From Tolypeutes matacus (taxonomy: Eukaryota; Chordata; Mammalia; Cingulata; Chlamyphoridae): DNA of 64,000 bases. The position numbers were made by a program, and so were the translations under genes. The notes under the pieces are model-generated. The model worked only from the letters and a program-made list of their open reading frames with translations, did not search any database and was not told the DNA's origin. Shown one piece after another: positions 11,946-23,630 of this stretch (the stretch's first letter is position 1; every line of letters begins with the position of its first letter). The stretch spans positions 61,068-125,067 of the forward strand of contig JAKSZT010039123.1 of assembly GCA_026826555.1 (NCBI GenBank). Direction: 5' to 3'.

Positions 11946-12015
11946 AAAGGATAGCCTAAAGAGTAAAAAGACAGACAAAAAAAAGATATGACGTATGAAA
12001 ACAAAAAAATAAAAT

Positions 12016-13038
12016 GGAGGAAGTAAATAGTGCATTTACAGTAATATTGAATGTGAATGGATTAAACTCCCCAATCAAAAGATAAAGGCTGACAGAGTGA
12101 TAAAAAACATGAGCCATCCATATGCTGCTTACAAGAAACTCACCTTAGACCCAGGGATACAAACCAGCTGAAAGTGAAAGGTTGGAATAAGATACTGCAC
12201 GCAAATAGTAACTAGAAAAGAGCAGGGGTAGCTATACTAATATAAGACAAAACAGACTTTTAATGCAAAAAAGTTACAGAGATACAGAAGGCCATTATAT
12301 ATTAATAAAAAGGACAATACATCAGTCATAAATCTCTATGCACCTAACCAGGGTGCCCCAAAATACATGAGAAAAGCTCTGGGAAAACTGAAAGGAGAAA
12401 TAGAAATCTCTACAATAATCATTGGAGACTTCAACACCCCACTCACATCATTAGATAGAACAACCTGACAGAAGACCAACAAGGAAACAGAGAACTTGAA
12501 CAATATGATAAATGAGTTAGACCTAACAGACATATGCAAAACACTGCATCCAAACTCCGTGAGTTATACATTATTCTCAAGTGCCCATGGATCTTTCTCC
12601 AGGATAGACCACATGTTAGGGCACAATGCAGCACTCAATAAATATAAAAAGATTGAAATTATACAAAGCACCTTCTCAGATCCTAATAGAATGAAACAGG
12701 AAATCAATAATAGACAGGAAAAAATTAAATTCTCAAATGTGTGGAGGCTGAATGACACATTCCTAAATAATCAGTGGGTCAAAGAAGAAATTGCAAGTGA
12801 AATCAGTAAATATATTGAGACAAATGAAAACGAGAACACAGCTTATCAAAACCTGTGGGATACAGCGAAGGCAGTCTTGAGAAGGAATTTTATAGCCCTG
12901 ATGCCTATATTAAAAAACAAGAAAGAGCTAAACTCAAAGATTTAATTGAACAACTAGAGAAACTAGAAAAAGAACAGCAAACCAATCCCAAAGCAAGCAG
13001 AAGGAAAGAAATAATAAAGATTAGAGCAGAAATAAATG

Positions 13039-13098
<60 letters not shown>

Positions 13099-15246
13099 AA
13101 AAACCAATAGAGAAAATCAACAAAACCAAAAACTGGTTCTTTGAGAAGATCAGTAAATTGACAACCCCCTAGCTAGATAAACAATGCAAAAAAGAGAGAA
13201 GATGCAAATAAAGGAAATCAGAAATGAAAGGGGGAAGTTATAACTGACCCCACAGAAATAAAAAGAAGCATAAGAGGATATTATGAGAAACTGTATGCCA
13301 ACAAACTAGACAACCTAGATGAAATGGACAAATTCCTAGAAACGCACAACTAACCTACAATGACGCTACAAGAAATACAAGAACTTAACAAACCAATCAC
13401 ACTTAAGGAGATTGAGTCCATCATCAAAAATCTCCCAGCAAAGAAAAGTCCAGACCAGATGGCTTCACAAGTGAATTCTACCAAGCATTTAGAAAAGAAT
13501 TAACACCAATCCTGTTTAAACTCTTCCCAAAGATTGAAGAAGAGGGAACATTTACCAACACATTTTATGAAGCCAACATCACTGTAATACCAAAGCCAGA
13601 TAAAGATACTACAGAAAAGAAAATTACAGACCAATCTCTCTATGAACATAGATGCAAAAATTCTCAAGAAAATACTTGCAAATTGAATCCAACAGCATAT
13701 CAAAAGACTTATACATCACGACCAAGTGGGATTTATTCCTGGTATGCAAGGCTGGTTCAACATGTGAAAATCAATCAACATAATACACCACATTAACAGG
13801 TTGAAGGAAAATAAAACACATGATAATCTCAATAGATGCAGAAAGGCATTCGACAAAATCCAGCATCCTTTTTTGATAAAACACTTCAAAAGATAGGAAT
13901 AGAAGGAAAATTCCTCAATATAATAAAGACATATATGAAAAACCCACAGCTAACATCATACTCAATGGGGAAAGGTTGAAAGCTTCCTCTCTAAGATTGG
14001 GAACAAGACATGGATGCTCACTGTCACCATTGCTATTCAATATTTTACTAGCTAGGGCAATTAGACAAGGAAAAAAAAAGAAGCATCCAAATAGGAAAAG
14101 AGGAAGTAAAACTCTCAGTTTGCAGATGACATAATCCTGTACTTAGAAAATCCTGAAATATCCACGACAAAGCTACTTGAGCTAATAAATGAGTTCAGCA
14201 AAGTGGCAGGATACAAGATCAACAGGCAATAATCAATAATGTTTTTGTACACTAGTACTGAACATACTCTGAGTTGGAAATCAGGGGGGAAATTCCATTT
14301 TCAATAGCAACAAAAAGACTCAAATACCTAGGAATTAATTTAACCACAGAAGTATGGACCTATATGCAGAAAACTACAAAACAATGCTAAAAGAACATTT
14401 AAAAGACCTAAACAAAAGGAAAGACATTCCATGTTCACGGATTGGAAGAATAAATATCATGAAGATGTCACTCTTACCCAAACTGATTTATAAATTCAGT
14501 ACAATACCAATCAAAATCCCAACAGCTTACTTTACAGAATTAGAAAAGGCAATTACCAAATTCATTTGGAAGGGTAAATGCACCCGAATAGCCAAAAGCA
14601 TTCTTAAAAAGAATGATGTGGGAGGAATTTCACTGCCTGATCTTGAAACATATTACAAAGCTACAGTTGTCCAAACAGTGAAATAGAATAGAGAATTCAG
14701 AAATAAACCCTCACCTATACAGTCAACTGGTTTTTTGACACACCTTCCAAGTGTACGCTAACGGGAAAAAATAGTCTCTTCAACAAATGGTGTTGAAAGA
14801 ACTGGATATCTATAACCAAAAGAATGAAAGAGAACCCCTATCTCACTCCCTATACAAGAATCAACTCAAAATGGATCAAAGACCTAAATATAAAAGCCAG
14901 GACCATAAAACTACTAGAAGAAAATGTAGGGCAACATCTTCAAGACCTTTTAGTAGGTGATGGTTTCTTGGACCTTATACCCAAAGCACATGCAACAAAA
15001 GAAAAAATAGGTAAATGGGACCTCCTCAAAATTAAACACTTTTGCACCTCACAGGACGTTGTCAAAAGGGTGAAAAGGCAGCCAACTCAATGGGAGAAAA
15101 TATTTGGAAATCACATATCTGATAAGGGTTTAATATCCAGGATATATAAAGAGATGTTACAACTCAACAATAAAAAGACAAATGACCCAATTAAAAAATG
15201 GGCAAAAGACTTGAATAGACATTACTCCAAAGAAGAAATACAAATG

Positions 15247-15279
<33 letters not shown>

Positions 15280-15551
15280 ATTGCTCAACATCATTTATGA
15301 TTAGGGAATTGCAAATCAAAACTACAGTGAGATATCATTTCACACCTATCAGAATGGCCAGTATTAAAAAGGCAGAGAACTACAAGTGTTGGAGAGGATG
15401 TGGAAAGATAGAAACACTTCTTCACTGTTGGTGGGAATGCAGAATGGCACAGCCAGTATGGAGGACTGTTTGGCTGTTCCTAAAGAAGTTGAATATAGAC
15501 TTGCCACATGACCCGGCAATACTACTATGGATATATACTCAGAAGAACTGA
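12016..15551 (+). pseudogene. L1 ORF2p endonuclease/reverse transcriptase, degenerate
   Basis: ORF2p nicks target DNA and primes reverse transcription of L1 RNA. Visible landmarks in order are: an endonuclease-domain start near 12020; GDFN at 12424-12435; the endonuclease/RT linker open at 12496-12945, broken by an expanded (GA)n tract at 13044-13093; RT sequence from 13380 to 14250 in shifting frames, with the FADD active-site codons at 14119-14130; a C-terminal segment open at 14354-14686 and 14824-15300, with an A run of about 28 at 15250; and a Cys/His cluster (CWRGCGKIETLLHCWWEC) in the last segment, 15297-15551. Multiple frameshifts and stops make it non-functional. Confidence 0.88.
13044..13093. 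repeat. (GA)n microsatellite inside L1 ORF2
   Basis: A perfect GA run of 25 units lies within the ORF2 linker. It produces spurious long RERERE and SLSLSL reading frames on the two strands. Confidence 0.95.
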
Positions 15552-15973
15552 GAGCAGTGACACGAACAAACATCTCCACATTGATGTTCATGACAGCATT
15601 ATTTACGATTGCCAAAAGTTGGAAACAACCCAGGTGTCCATCAACAGATGAATGGATAAACTGTGGTCTATTCACACGGTGGAAAATTATGCAGCTGTAA
15701 GAAGAAATGAAGTTGTAAAGCATATGACAACATGGATGAACCTGGAGAACATTATGTTGAGCGAAGAAAGCCAGACACAAAAGGACAAATACTGTATGAT
15801 TGCATTACTATGAACCAAATATATTGTGTGACATATTGTGTGATACAAAAAATTATATGTATCCAGTACATTTAATTAAGAAACATTTGTTTTTATTCAA
15901 TTGTGTTTTCTTTTTAGTTTTTAATTGTTTATATTTTCGATTTTTAAATGTACAAAATAAAGTTAAAAAAAAA

Positions 15974-15984
15974 ATAAAAGCAAG
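15974..15984 (+). repeat. Target-site duplication, right copy
   Basis: ATAAAAGCAAG, identical to 10256-10266; element a sequence resumes directly after it. Confidence 0.9.
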
Positions 15985-16059
15985 AACCATAAACTTTCTA
16001 AAAGAAAATGTAGGAAAATATCTTCAAGACCTGGTGGTAGGTGGTAGATTCTTAAAGGA

Positions 16060-17100
16060 GATAAGAGGAGGACTGAGATGGACTTCTGACTTTTAATGTA
16101 TGTAGAAGTTTTAATTAACTTTACTGTAAAAGTGTGGAAATGTATAGGGTTAATGTAACACATTATAATGAGTAACAGCTGGTTTATAAATGGGAATGTG
16201 GCTGAAAAGGGTAGTCTAGGGATGTAAATGCCAATTGAAAGAAAGCTAGAATAATAATAGATGTACATCACTATTGCAGGGTGGTGGGAATGTGGAGAAG
16301 CATGGGAAAAATACAATTGGAATGTCCTATGGACCTGGTTAACAGTAATAATGTAATATCCTTGCATCTATGCCAGAGGTCTACTGTGTTGATATGGGGG
16401 AATATGGAAAAAGTGTGCCAGGTGTATGCTATGGATCTGGTAATAGTCTGATGATATTATCTTATGATCTGTAACAAATGTTCCACCATGTTTGGTGTGT
16501 TGATAGAGGTGTGTTGTATGGGAATTCTGCACATGTGCATGATTGTTTTGTAAGTTTACAACTTCTGTCATAAAAATATATTTAAAAAATAATAAGAGGA
16601 TGGTTTGGGGGCAAAATACATCAAACATAAGATAAGGACTATAATTAATAGTAGGATTTGACAACATTCTTTCATAATTTGTAATAAATACCTCACAACA
16701 ATGCAAGGTGGTGGTGGGTTGATGTATGGGACCTCTGTATGATATTATGCATGTTTGCTTTGTAAGTTCACAACTTTTACTATACACTTATTGTTTATGT
16801 ATGCTCATGTATATAAATGATATGGTAATAATAATAATAATAATAATAGGCTGGGTTGAGGGAAAAATACACCAAATGTAAGATACTTTGGTTAGTAGTA
16901 ATATTTTGAGGATGCTCTTTAATCATTAGTTAAAAATGTTTCACAACAATGCAAGGTATTGGTGGTAGGGTAAGGTATGAGAGCCCTGTATGATGTTATA
17001 TATGTTTGTTTTATAAGTTCACAACTATTACTATACACTTATTGTTTATGTATGTGTATATATGAGTGATATGCTTCAATAAATAATAAATAAATAAATA
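16060..17100 (+). repeat. L1 3' UTR with tandem monomers
   Basis: The 3' UTR of element a contains about three repeated units of 150-250 bp (roughly 16468-16678, 16679-16925, 16926-17080). Each has ACAACAATGCAAGGTNNTGG or a relative, a TGTATGAT..TTATGCATGTTTG block and TAAGTTCACAACT. The same monomers occur in reverse at 51625-52440. Confidence 0.75.
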
Positions 17101-17105
17101 AATAA

Positions 17106-18088
17106 ATTTTTAAAAAATGGGATTCCTATATGCCCCACCCTTCCCCCTCCCATACTTTCTCACATTAACATCTTTCATTAGTGTGGTATATTTGTTACAA
17201 TTGATGAATACATATTGAAGCACTGCTACTAACCGTGGACTATAGTTTACATTATAGTTTACACTCTGCCCCGCACAATTTTATAGGTTATGACAAAATG
17301 TATAATGGCTGTATCCGTCATTGCAGTGTCATACAGGACAATTCCAACGTCCCAAAAATGCCCCCATGTTACACCTATTCTTCCCTCTCTCTCCCCTCAG
17401 AACCTCTGGTGGCCACTGCCTTTATATCAATGACAAAAGTTCTTCCATTGCTAGAATAATAATAAGTCTATAATAGAATAATAATAAATCTATTTTAGTC
17501 CATTGTTCATTCCCCAATCTTGAGAATTTTGAGATGGTGATGCCAACTCTGTTTCTAATTGAGAGGTGACTTACATCCCATGGCGTAGATGGATGGAATT
17601 ATCTTGCTTGCAGTTGCAGGCACTCTCTGTTCTTTGGAATGGGCATTGTCCATTATCATCTACTTACTAGTTGTCGTAAGTAAGTCCAATGAACTGGAGA
17701 GTAGGTGTTGCAACTCTGCTGTGATTCAGGGTCAACTGGCACATGAACAGACCAAAGATTTAAGTCCTTGGGCATATATTTAACAGGTATAGTGCTAATT
17801 TTCGGTTCAAATAAAAGGGGCAGAAGAGCTATGTGTAAGAAAACTATAAATGAGTCTAACTGGAGAGCATAAATTCCAAAGTAAGGCCCACTGACAGGGT
17901 GCTGAATTCCTGAGCTTGTCTGCCCTGCTTATAGTGTGTAGATGTCTCTAGAGCCCTCAGAAGCCCCACTGTTTGAGGCACTGTTTACTGTGGCAGTCAA
18001 TGAGATCCTGCTGAGATGTGGTAAATGTAACCTCTGGAATGACCTCCTGACTCACTTTGAAATCTCTTGGCCATAAAAATTCATTTGT
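17106..18088 (-). repeat. Old minus-strand L1 3' UTR, right part of split host
   Basis: GGGATTCCTATATGCCCCACC to TTGGCCATAAAAATTCATTTG aligns along its length with 37900-38895. It continues the fragment at 7590-7650, so element a was inserted here. Confidence 0.75.
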
Positions 18089-18330
18089 GGGAAGTGGATG
18101 TAGCTCAAATATTTGGGTACCTGCCTACCACCTGGGAGGTCCCGGGTTTGGTTCTAGGTGCCTCCTAGAGAAGACGAGCAAGACAGTAAGCTGACCTGAT
18201 GGGGTGACGTAATGGGTTGGTGCGGCAAGCTGACACACCAAGATGAGCCACCTCCACTCCCTGCTTTGTTTGTCTTTCGTTGTGTTTCCTTTTTGTGTCT
18301 CCTTGTTGCCTCATCCCAAAAATCCCTAGT
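18088..18330 (+). mobile_element. tRNA-derived SINE, plus strand
   Basis: GGGAAGTGGATGTAGCTCAA (A box region) and GGGAGGTCCCGGGTTTGGTTC (B box) form a tRNA-like head, then a variable middle and a CTTTGTTTGTC-rich end. It is the only clearly plus-oriented copy of this SINE group in the window. Confidence 0.75.
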
Positions 18331-18692
18331 TTCTTTTTGTGCATTTTATTTAGTGGCAAATAAAATGTTAATACCATAATCTGGTACTAGGAATTATTAT
18401 TTTTTTTGAAGGGTACATTTTAAAAGTATGATGTATATTATAAATACAGAGATTGCATAAACCATATAGGTCCATTTAAAAATTATTTATATAGCAAACA
18501 TTCATGTAACTGCCATCCCAGGTCAAGACAAAGAACATTACCTGAACCTCATAAAGCTCCCTGTATACTCTTTCCTTATCATATGCTCTTCTTCCCACAA
18601 GGTAACTACCATTTAGACTTTTGTGATAATAATTTCCCTGCTTTGCTTTATAGTTCTGCAACTATGTCTGGCTTCCTGAACAATACATTTTA

Positions 18693-18694
18693 TT

Positions 18695-18737
<43 letters not shown>

Positions 18738-18890
18738 TTCATTTATCCCCCCCTTGCTGCTTGTGCTCGCTGGGTCAGCTAATCACGCCATGCGGGCGTG
18801 GCTTGCCTTCACCAGGAGGCCCCGGGAACCGAACCCGGGGCCTCCCATATGGTAAACGGGAGCCCTACTGATTGAGCCACAGCCGCTTCC
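18693..18890 (-). mobile_element. Young tRNA-derived SINE with 18-bp target duplication
   Basis: A minus-strand copy: (TTTA)n tail on the left, GC-rich middle, head ending GCCACAGCCGCTTCCC. Flanked by CCTGAACAATACATTTTA at 18675-18692 and 18891-18908. Its head is nearly identical to those at 27939, 60611 and 61307, implying recent activity. A and B box motifs are visible on the minus strand (TGGCTCAATCAGTAGGGC, GGTTCGGTTCC). Confidence 0.92.
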
Positions 18891-19428
18891 CCTGAACAAT
18901 ACATTTTAAATTCGCATATTTTTTAACTTTATAAAAAGCAGAATCATACTATATGAATTCTGTCTTGCTGCTGCTGCTGCTGCTTTTTCCCCACCCCTCC
19001 CCCTCCTCCTCTTCTTCCTCTTCTTCTTTACAGATTAATTGAGGTACAGTTGACATACAATAAGCTGCACATGTTTAAAGTACTTTGAAATATTTGGTAA
19101 TTTTCTATAGCTTTCCATTATTGATTTTTTATTTCATTCAATTTTGGTCATAGAACATATTTTTTATGATTTGAAACCTTTTATATTTGTAGTCTATCTT
19201 GGTAAATTCTCTATGTGCCTTTGAAAAGAATGTGTATTATATTGTTATTCAATGGAGCAAATGTTCTGTAAATGTCAGTCAGGTCCAATTGGTTGGTAGT
19301 TTTGTTTGTCTTTTTTATCCTTACTGATTTTCTATCTACTACTTCTTTTATCAATTATTGAGAGAAGGATGTTGAAATCTCTGACTATAAATATGGATTT
19401 ATTTCTCCTTTCAGTTCTATTAGTTTTT

Positions 19429-19898
19429 TTTTTAAGATTTATTTTATTTATTTCTCCCCACCCCCTTGTTGCTTTTCACTTGCTTTGTCTGTTCGTCTTC
19501 CCCATTTCCTTAGGAGGCACCGGGAGCTGAACCTGAGACCTCTGATGTGGGAGGGAGGTGCCTAATCACTTGAGCCACCTCTGCTCCCTGCTCTGTTGTG
19601 TCTCTCATTCTGTTTTTCCTCCCCACGTCTCTTGTTGTGTCATCTTGTAGCACCAGCTCGCTGCACCTGCCGGTCGCATCAGCTCGCTGTCTTTTATGGA
19701 GGCACTGGGAACCTCTGCTCCCTGCTTTTGTTGTATCTCTCATTATGTCTTTTTTCTTCTTGTGTCTCTTGTTGTGTCAGCTTGCCACACCTGCCTGTCG
19801 TGCCAGCTCACTGTCTTCTTTAGGAGGCAATGGGATCTGAACCAGCGACTTCCCATGTGGTAGGTGGGAGCCCAGTCGCCTGAGCCACATCTGCTTCC
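19429..19898 (-). mobile_element. Long-form SINE, minus strand
   Basis: T-rich tail with TTTATTTATTTC, then two successive head-like modules (GGAGGCACCGGGAGCTGAACC and GGAGGCAATGGGATCTGAACC), each ending in TGAGCCAC..CTGC. The flanks CAGTTCTATTAGTTTTT (19412-19428) and CAGTTTTATTAGTTTTT (19899-19915) form an imperfect target duplication. It looks like a dimer or a SINE inserted in a SINE. Confidence 0.8.
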
Positions 19899-21680
19899 CA
19901 GTTTTATTAGTTTTTCCTTTACACATTTTGAAGCTCAATTATTATCTGCATGAACATCTATGATTGTGATATACTTTTTTTTTTAAAGAATAGTTATTGA
20001 GATAGAATTCACATACCATAAATCCATCCCTCCTAGTGTTTTTTAGTATATTCACACGATTGTGCAACCATCACAATTATCTAATTCCAGAACATTTTCA
20101 TTACCTCGAAAAGAAATCCCATACCCATTAGCAGTCTATCTCCATTGTCCTTCCCCTACTCCCACCCCTAACAACCACTTATCTACTTTCTGTCTTTATA
20201 TTTGCCTGTTCTGGATATTTCATAAGAATGGACTCATACTACATGTAAGTATTTGTCACTGGCTTCTTTCAGTTTTCATGTTTCAAGGTTCATTCATGTT
20301 GCAACATGTATCAGTACTTCATTCCTTTTTATGGCTGAATAATATTCCATCATATAAATATATGACATTTTATTTATCCATTCATCCGTTGATAGACATT
20401 TGTTTTTTTTCCTACTTCCTGGCTATTATAAATGATCTTGCTATGAACATTAATGTACAAGTTTTTGCATGGACATAGATTTTTAGTTCTCTTGGATATA
20501 TATTTAGAAGTGGAGTTGCTAGGTGTTATATACTGTTGATGAACAGATCACTTTTTCATTATAAAATGACACTCTATCCCTGTTAATATTCCTTGCCCTG
20601 AAATCTTTTTGTCTGATTTTAACATAGCCGGTTCAGCTTTCTTTTGATTAGTGTTAGCAAGGTATATCTTATCCCATCATCTTATTTTTAACCTTTTGGG
20701 GCTTTATTTTGGAAGTGGATTTTTGGTAGACACTATATAGTTGAGTTTTTTGTTATTATTTTTCAGTCCAATCTGTTAATCTCTGCCTTTTAAACTTTAG
20801 GTGTTTAAGCTAATACATTTAATATGATTATTGATATGGTTGGGTTTCAAGTCTACCATCTTGCCATTTGTTTTCCATTTGCCTCATTTGCTCTTTGCTC
20901 CTCTTTCCTCTTTTTCTATCTTATTTTGGGTTAAACATTTTTTATGATTCAATTTTATCTTCTTTGTCGGCTTAGAAGCTGCAGCTTTAAGTTGTGTTAT
21001 TTTAGTGGTTGCTTTAGGGTGTATCTTGCACATCTTTAACTTATCTCAGTCTTTCTTCAAGTAATATTCTTCTTCATGAATAGTATGAGATCCTTACAAC
21101 AGGACACTTCCATTTCCCTCTCCTGGCCTTTGTGTTATTGTTGTCATAGGTTTTACTTCTACATATATTATAAAACCCACAATACGTTGCTTTTTTGTTT
21201 TAAACAATTATATACTAAAGAGATTTTTAAAAATAAAAAATTAGTTTTGTGCAATTCGTTCATGTTGCTTATTTTCATTGTTTAGCATTCTAATATATGA
21301 ATGCACTGTGATCTATTTGCCTCTTCTACTACTGAAGGACATTTATGCTGTTTCTATTTTTTCACTATTAAGAACAATGTCAATATGAATATTCTTGTAC
21401 ATGTATCTTGATGAGTACGTGCATGAGGGGATTATCTGGGTCAATCCATATGCATTTCTTCAGTATTACTAGATAATGGTAAATTTATAATTTAACCAGT
21501 AGTGTAGGAGAGTTTTCATTGCCATCTACTGGGAAATTGTTATAATACATATATAAATGTGCTAGGTCTACATGATAGATATGGTGAAGTTGTACAGTGC
21601 ACAACCTGAACATCTGTATGTGAGATGCCAGAGGTTGAATACCATTTACTATTGAGTTGTCTGTCTTTTTCTTATTGATT

Positions 21681-21693
21681 TGCAGTTCTTCTT
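21681..21693 (+). repeat. Target-site duplication of truncated L1, left copy
   Basis: TGCAGTTCTTCTT, repeated at 29233-29245; a poly-T tract follows directly. Confidence 0.85.
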
Positions 21694-21849
21694 CTTTTTT
21701 TTTTTTTTTCAACACAATGCCAGTAGACTTTTTATTTATTTATTTATTTTAAAGAAACTTTAGATTACATAAATGTCACATAAAGAATATAGAGGATTCC
21801 CATATGTCCCACTCCTCCTCCCACCGTTTCCCACATTAACAACACCCTT

Positions 21850-22268
21850 TGTTGCCGGTCAGGCTCTGGGTCCGTGAAAAACGGTGCCGCGGATGAGAAA
21901 GAAAGAATAAGACAAAGAGGAGAAAAACTGGGATCAGGGGACTCTCCGTCCGAACTGGAGAGAAGAGCCCTGCCACCTCATAAGGTGTGGCTTTTATTTT
22001 GGCTTTAGAACAAAGAAAATATGTATGTACATACACAAAGTCAATAGATACTCGACAGTTTACATTTTACTAAAATGAGCAAGTCTTAAAAGTTGATGGC
22101 TCAGTTCCTCTTTTTCTTCCTGAAATTCACAGACATTGTAAATCTTACAAGCTCAGGATGTTTCCCCACCCATCTCCTATTAGCATGAGACCGGAGGGCT
22201 TGTTTCCTACATTCCAGGGTGACCTTCTATTCTTTCAGTTGCCATGGCCTTTAATTGAAACTCCATAA
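21850..22268 (-). repeat. LTR1 (3' LTR of the provirus)
   Basis: 419 bp. On the minus strand it runs from TTATGGAGTTTC to CCGGCAACA; the expected TG start is TT here. A poly(A) signal AATAAA lies at 21993-21998 (minus). I count four differences from LTR3 and about 16-17 from LTR2. Confidence 0.92.
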
Positions 22269-22282
22269 TTTCCCCCCTTTTT
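22269..22282 (-). promoter_or_regulatory. Polypurine tract
   Basis: AAAAAGGGGGGAAA on the minus strand abuts the U3 edge of LTR1. It is the normal plus-strand primer site for retroviral DNA synthesis. Confidence 0.85.
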
Positions 22283-22536
22283 ATTAATTAAAGCTCATAG
22301 GAACCATTATATAAGCTGATACAAGGTGACCTCCTGTCACACTTGTCTTCTTCCATAGGCTCTTGTGACTGTGCCTGTCTTAGGTTGTTCTCCTCTGAGA
22401 ATCTTACCCGTCATTGACTACCAGTCAAGCTTGTGAGCTCTTACATGGAAGGCGATTTCATTAATATTTATGCTTCTTCAGGTTCCTTAAATGAATATTT
22501 TTTGTGCAGATATTTAGTATTAAGATCAAGGGGTTA

Positions 22537-23150
22537 TTAGTAGAATCTTTCTACTAAGTAATGCAAAATTAGTTTTTCATGGCCATGTTTCTTAACATAA
22601 ATGCATTTATCAGGTCTAATTACTTTAGCCTTGAAAATACACACAATTAAAATGCATATAACAATAATTCCAAATCCAAGCCAAAATGATATTTGAACTG
22701 TTTTTTGTTTCCACCAATGAAATGGCTGCACCAGTGGTTTCTTTCAATTCGTTTGATACATGCTCAATGCCTTCTTTTGCAATTCTAAAAGATTTATAGA
22801 AACATTATGCTTATATCCAATCAAGTGATTTTTCACTTCCTCCCAATCATGTTTCTATTATTATAAGAAAAGAGTAATACAAATAGAACTTTCATTCCAA
22901 TCACATTCAAGAACTCTTAACAAGTTTAAATTATAAATTTGATTACCCAAATGTATAATAGTTGTTTCATGATCATTCATACAGTTATTCAGTTCCATAT
23001 CAATGTGAGACTGGCTATGACACATCTCTCACTTGCATTTTTATGCCAGTCCTTAACATATTGTTGATTCTGGACTCCTTGATGCAGGGCTGTGCCAGTG
23101 AGACTGCTGCAGCAGTTATGATGTGAATCAGTCCCAAAATTCCTGCTATT
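22537..23150 (-). pseudogene. env transmembrane subunit remnant
   Basis: The retroviral TM subunit anchors the envelope and drives membrane fusion. On the minus strand, fragments in shifting frames show a hydrophobic fusion-peptide-like stretch near 23090-23150, then VKDWHKNAS and NNCMNDHET with a Cys/Trp patch (ECDWNESS), then a Trp-rich juxtamembrane part (FHWWKQ) and a membrane anchor (SFWLGFGIIVICILIVCIF) followed by a short basic tail ending near 22537. The surface subunit is absent and several stops and frameshifts are present. Assignment rests on order and character of these pieces rather than on a database search. Confidence 0.75.
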
Positions 23151-23630
23151 AAAAGTCCAATCAGTCTTTTGTAATTGTAGGAAAAGAGCTTCTAATTCAG
23201 AAGCTGGAGTTATTTGAGCTGTTTCTATATGACAAACAACATGGCAAACATAAGCAGAATCAGACACAATATTTAAAGGCTCAGAAACATCAGCTAGCAA
23301 TTGAATAACAGCCATAAGTTCTACCTTTTGGGCAGATAAATAAGGTGTTTTCCAAGATTTTGTAGTTGGGCCTAAATAGCCTGCATTTCCATTACTGCTG
23401 CCATCAGTGTAGTAAGTTGGAGCAGCAGAGAGTGGTTGTTGTTTCACAACCTTAGGAAGAATCCATGAAGTACGTTTTAAAAACTGTAAAAATTTTGAAT
23501 TTGGAAAGTGATTGTCAACTGTTCCAATAAAATCTGCTAAGGCCACTTGCCAAGAGTTACTGAACTGCCAGAGCTGAGAAAGCTCCTGCTTTGTAAGGTC
23601 TAATATGATTTTATCAGGATCTCTAGCCAT
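22989..23630 (-). pseudogene. pol RNase H domain fused by deletion to env TM
   Basis: RNase H degrades RNA in RNA/DNA hybrids. Catalytic-region motifs seen are YTDGSSNGNAG (Asp), VELMAV (Glu) and IVSDSAYV (Asp). After LQKTDW, near 23155-23170, the sequence switches to env TM sequence, so the last part of RNase H, including the region expected to carry the fourth acidic residue, the whole integrase and the env surface subunit are missing. The open frame runs on by chance to 22989. It is separated from the RT frame by a frameshift near 23.7 kb. Confidence 0.88.

Larger units (their letters stand above)
10267..15973 (+). mobile_element. Full-length L1 (element n) inserted in ORF2 of element a
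   Basis: The 5' end GGACTTCTGGGAAGATGGTGGACTAGA is the typical L1 5' UTR start. A 5' UTR of 672 bp, ORF1 (10939-11945), ORF2 (about 12016-15551, with related sequence to 15790), a short 3' UTR with AATAAAG and an A tail at 15965-15974 follow. Flanks are an exact 11-bp duplication (10256-10266 and 15974-15984). The element is structurally complete at about 5.7 kb but its reading frames carry many disruptions. Confidence 0.92.
7651..17105 (+). mobile_element. Internally deleted L1 (element a), interrupted by a younger L1
   Basis: The 5' end (GACAACCAGCAAGATGGCAGC) opens a 5' UTR of about 980 bp, followed by ORF1 at 8637-9602. Only scraps of ORF2 follow: sequence from about 9690 aligns with the region after the reverse transcriptase domain of the full-length L1 (14325 onward), so endonuclease and RT are absent. 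The remnant continues to 10266, is interrupted by another L1 (10267-15973), and resumes at 15985-16060, where it jumps to a 3' UTR of about 1 kb, omitting the ORF2 C-terminus. The same two deletions occur in the element at 51621-56012. The 3' end is AATAAATAAATAAAT near 17075-17105. Confidence 0.85.

Noticed and set aside
12905..13129. Open frame with long SLSLSL run, and RERERE on the other strand
   Set aside because: Produced by the (GA)n microsatellite inside L1 ORF2.
16060..17100. Regularly spaced repeats considered as a CRISPR-like array
   Set aside because: Units are long, diverged and part of an L1 3' UTR; the genome is mammalian.
18778..18890. tRNA-like sequence with A and B boxes
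   Set aside because: It is a SINE head with T-rich tail and target duplication, repeated many times; no functional tRNA fold is expected.
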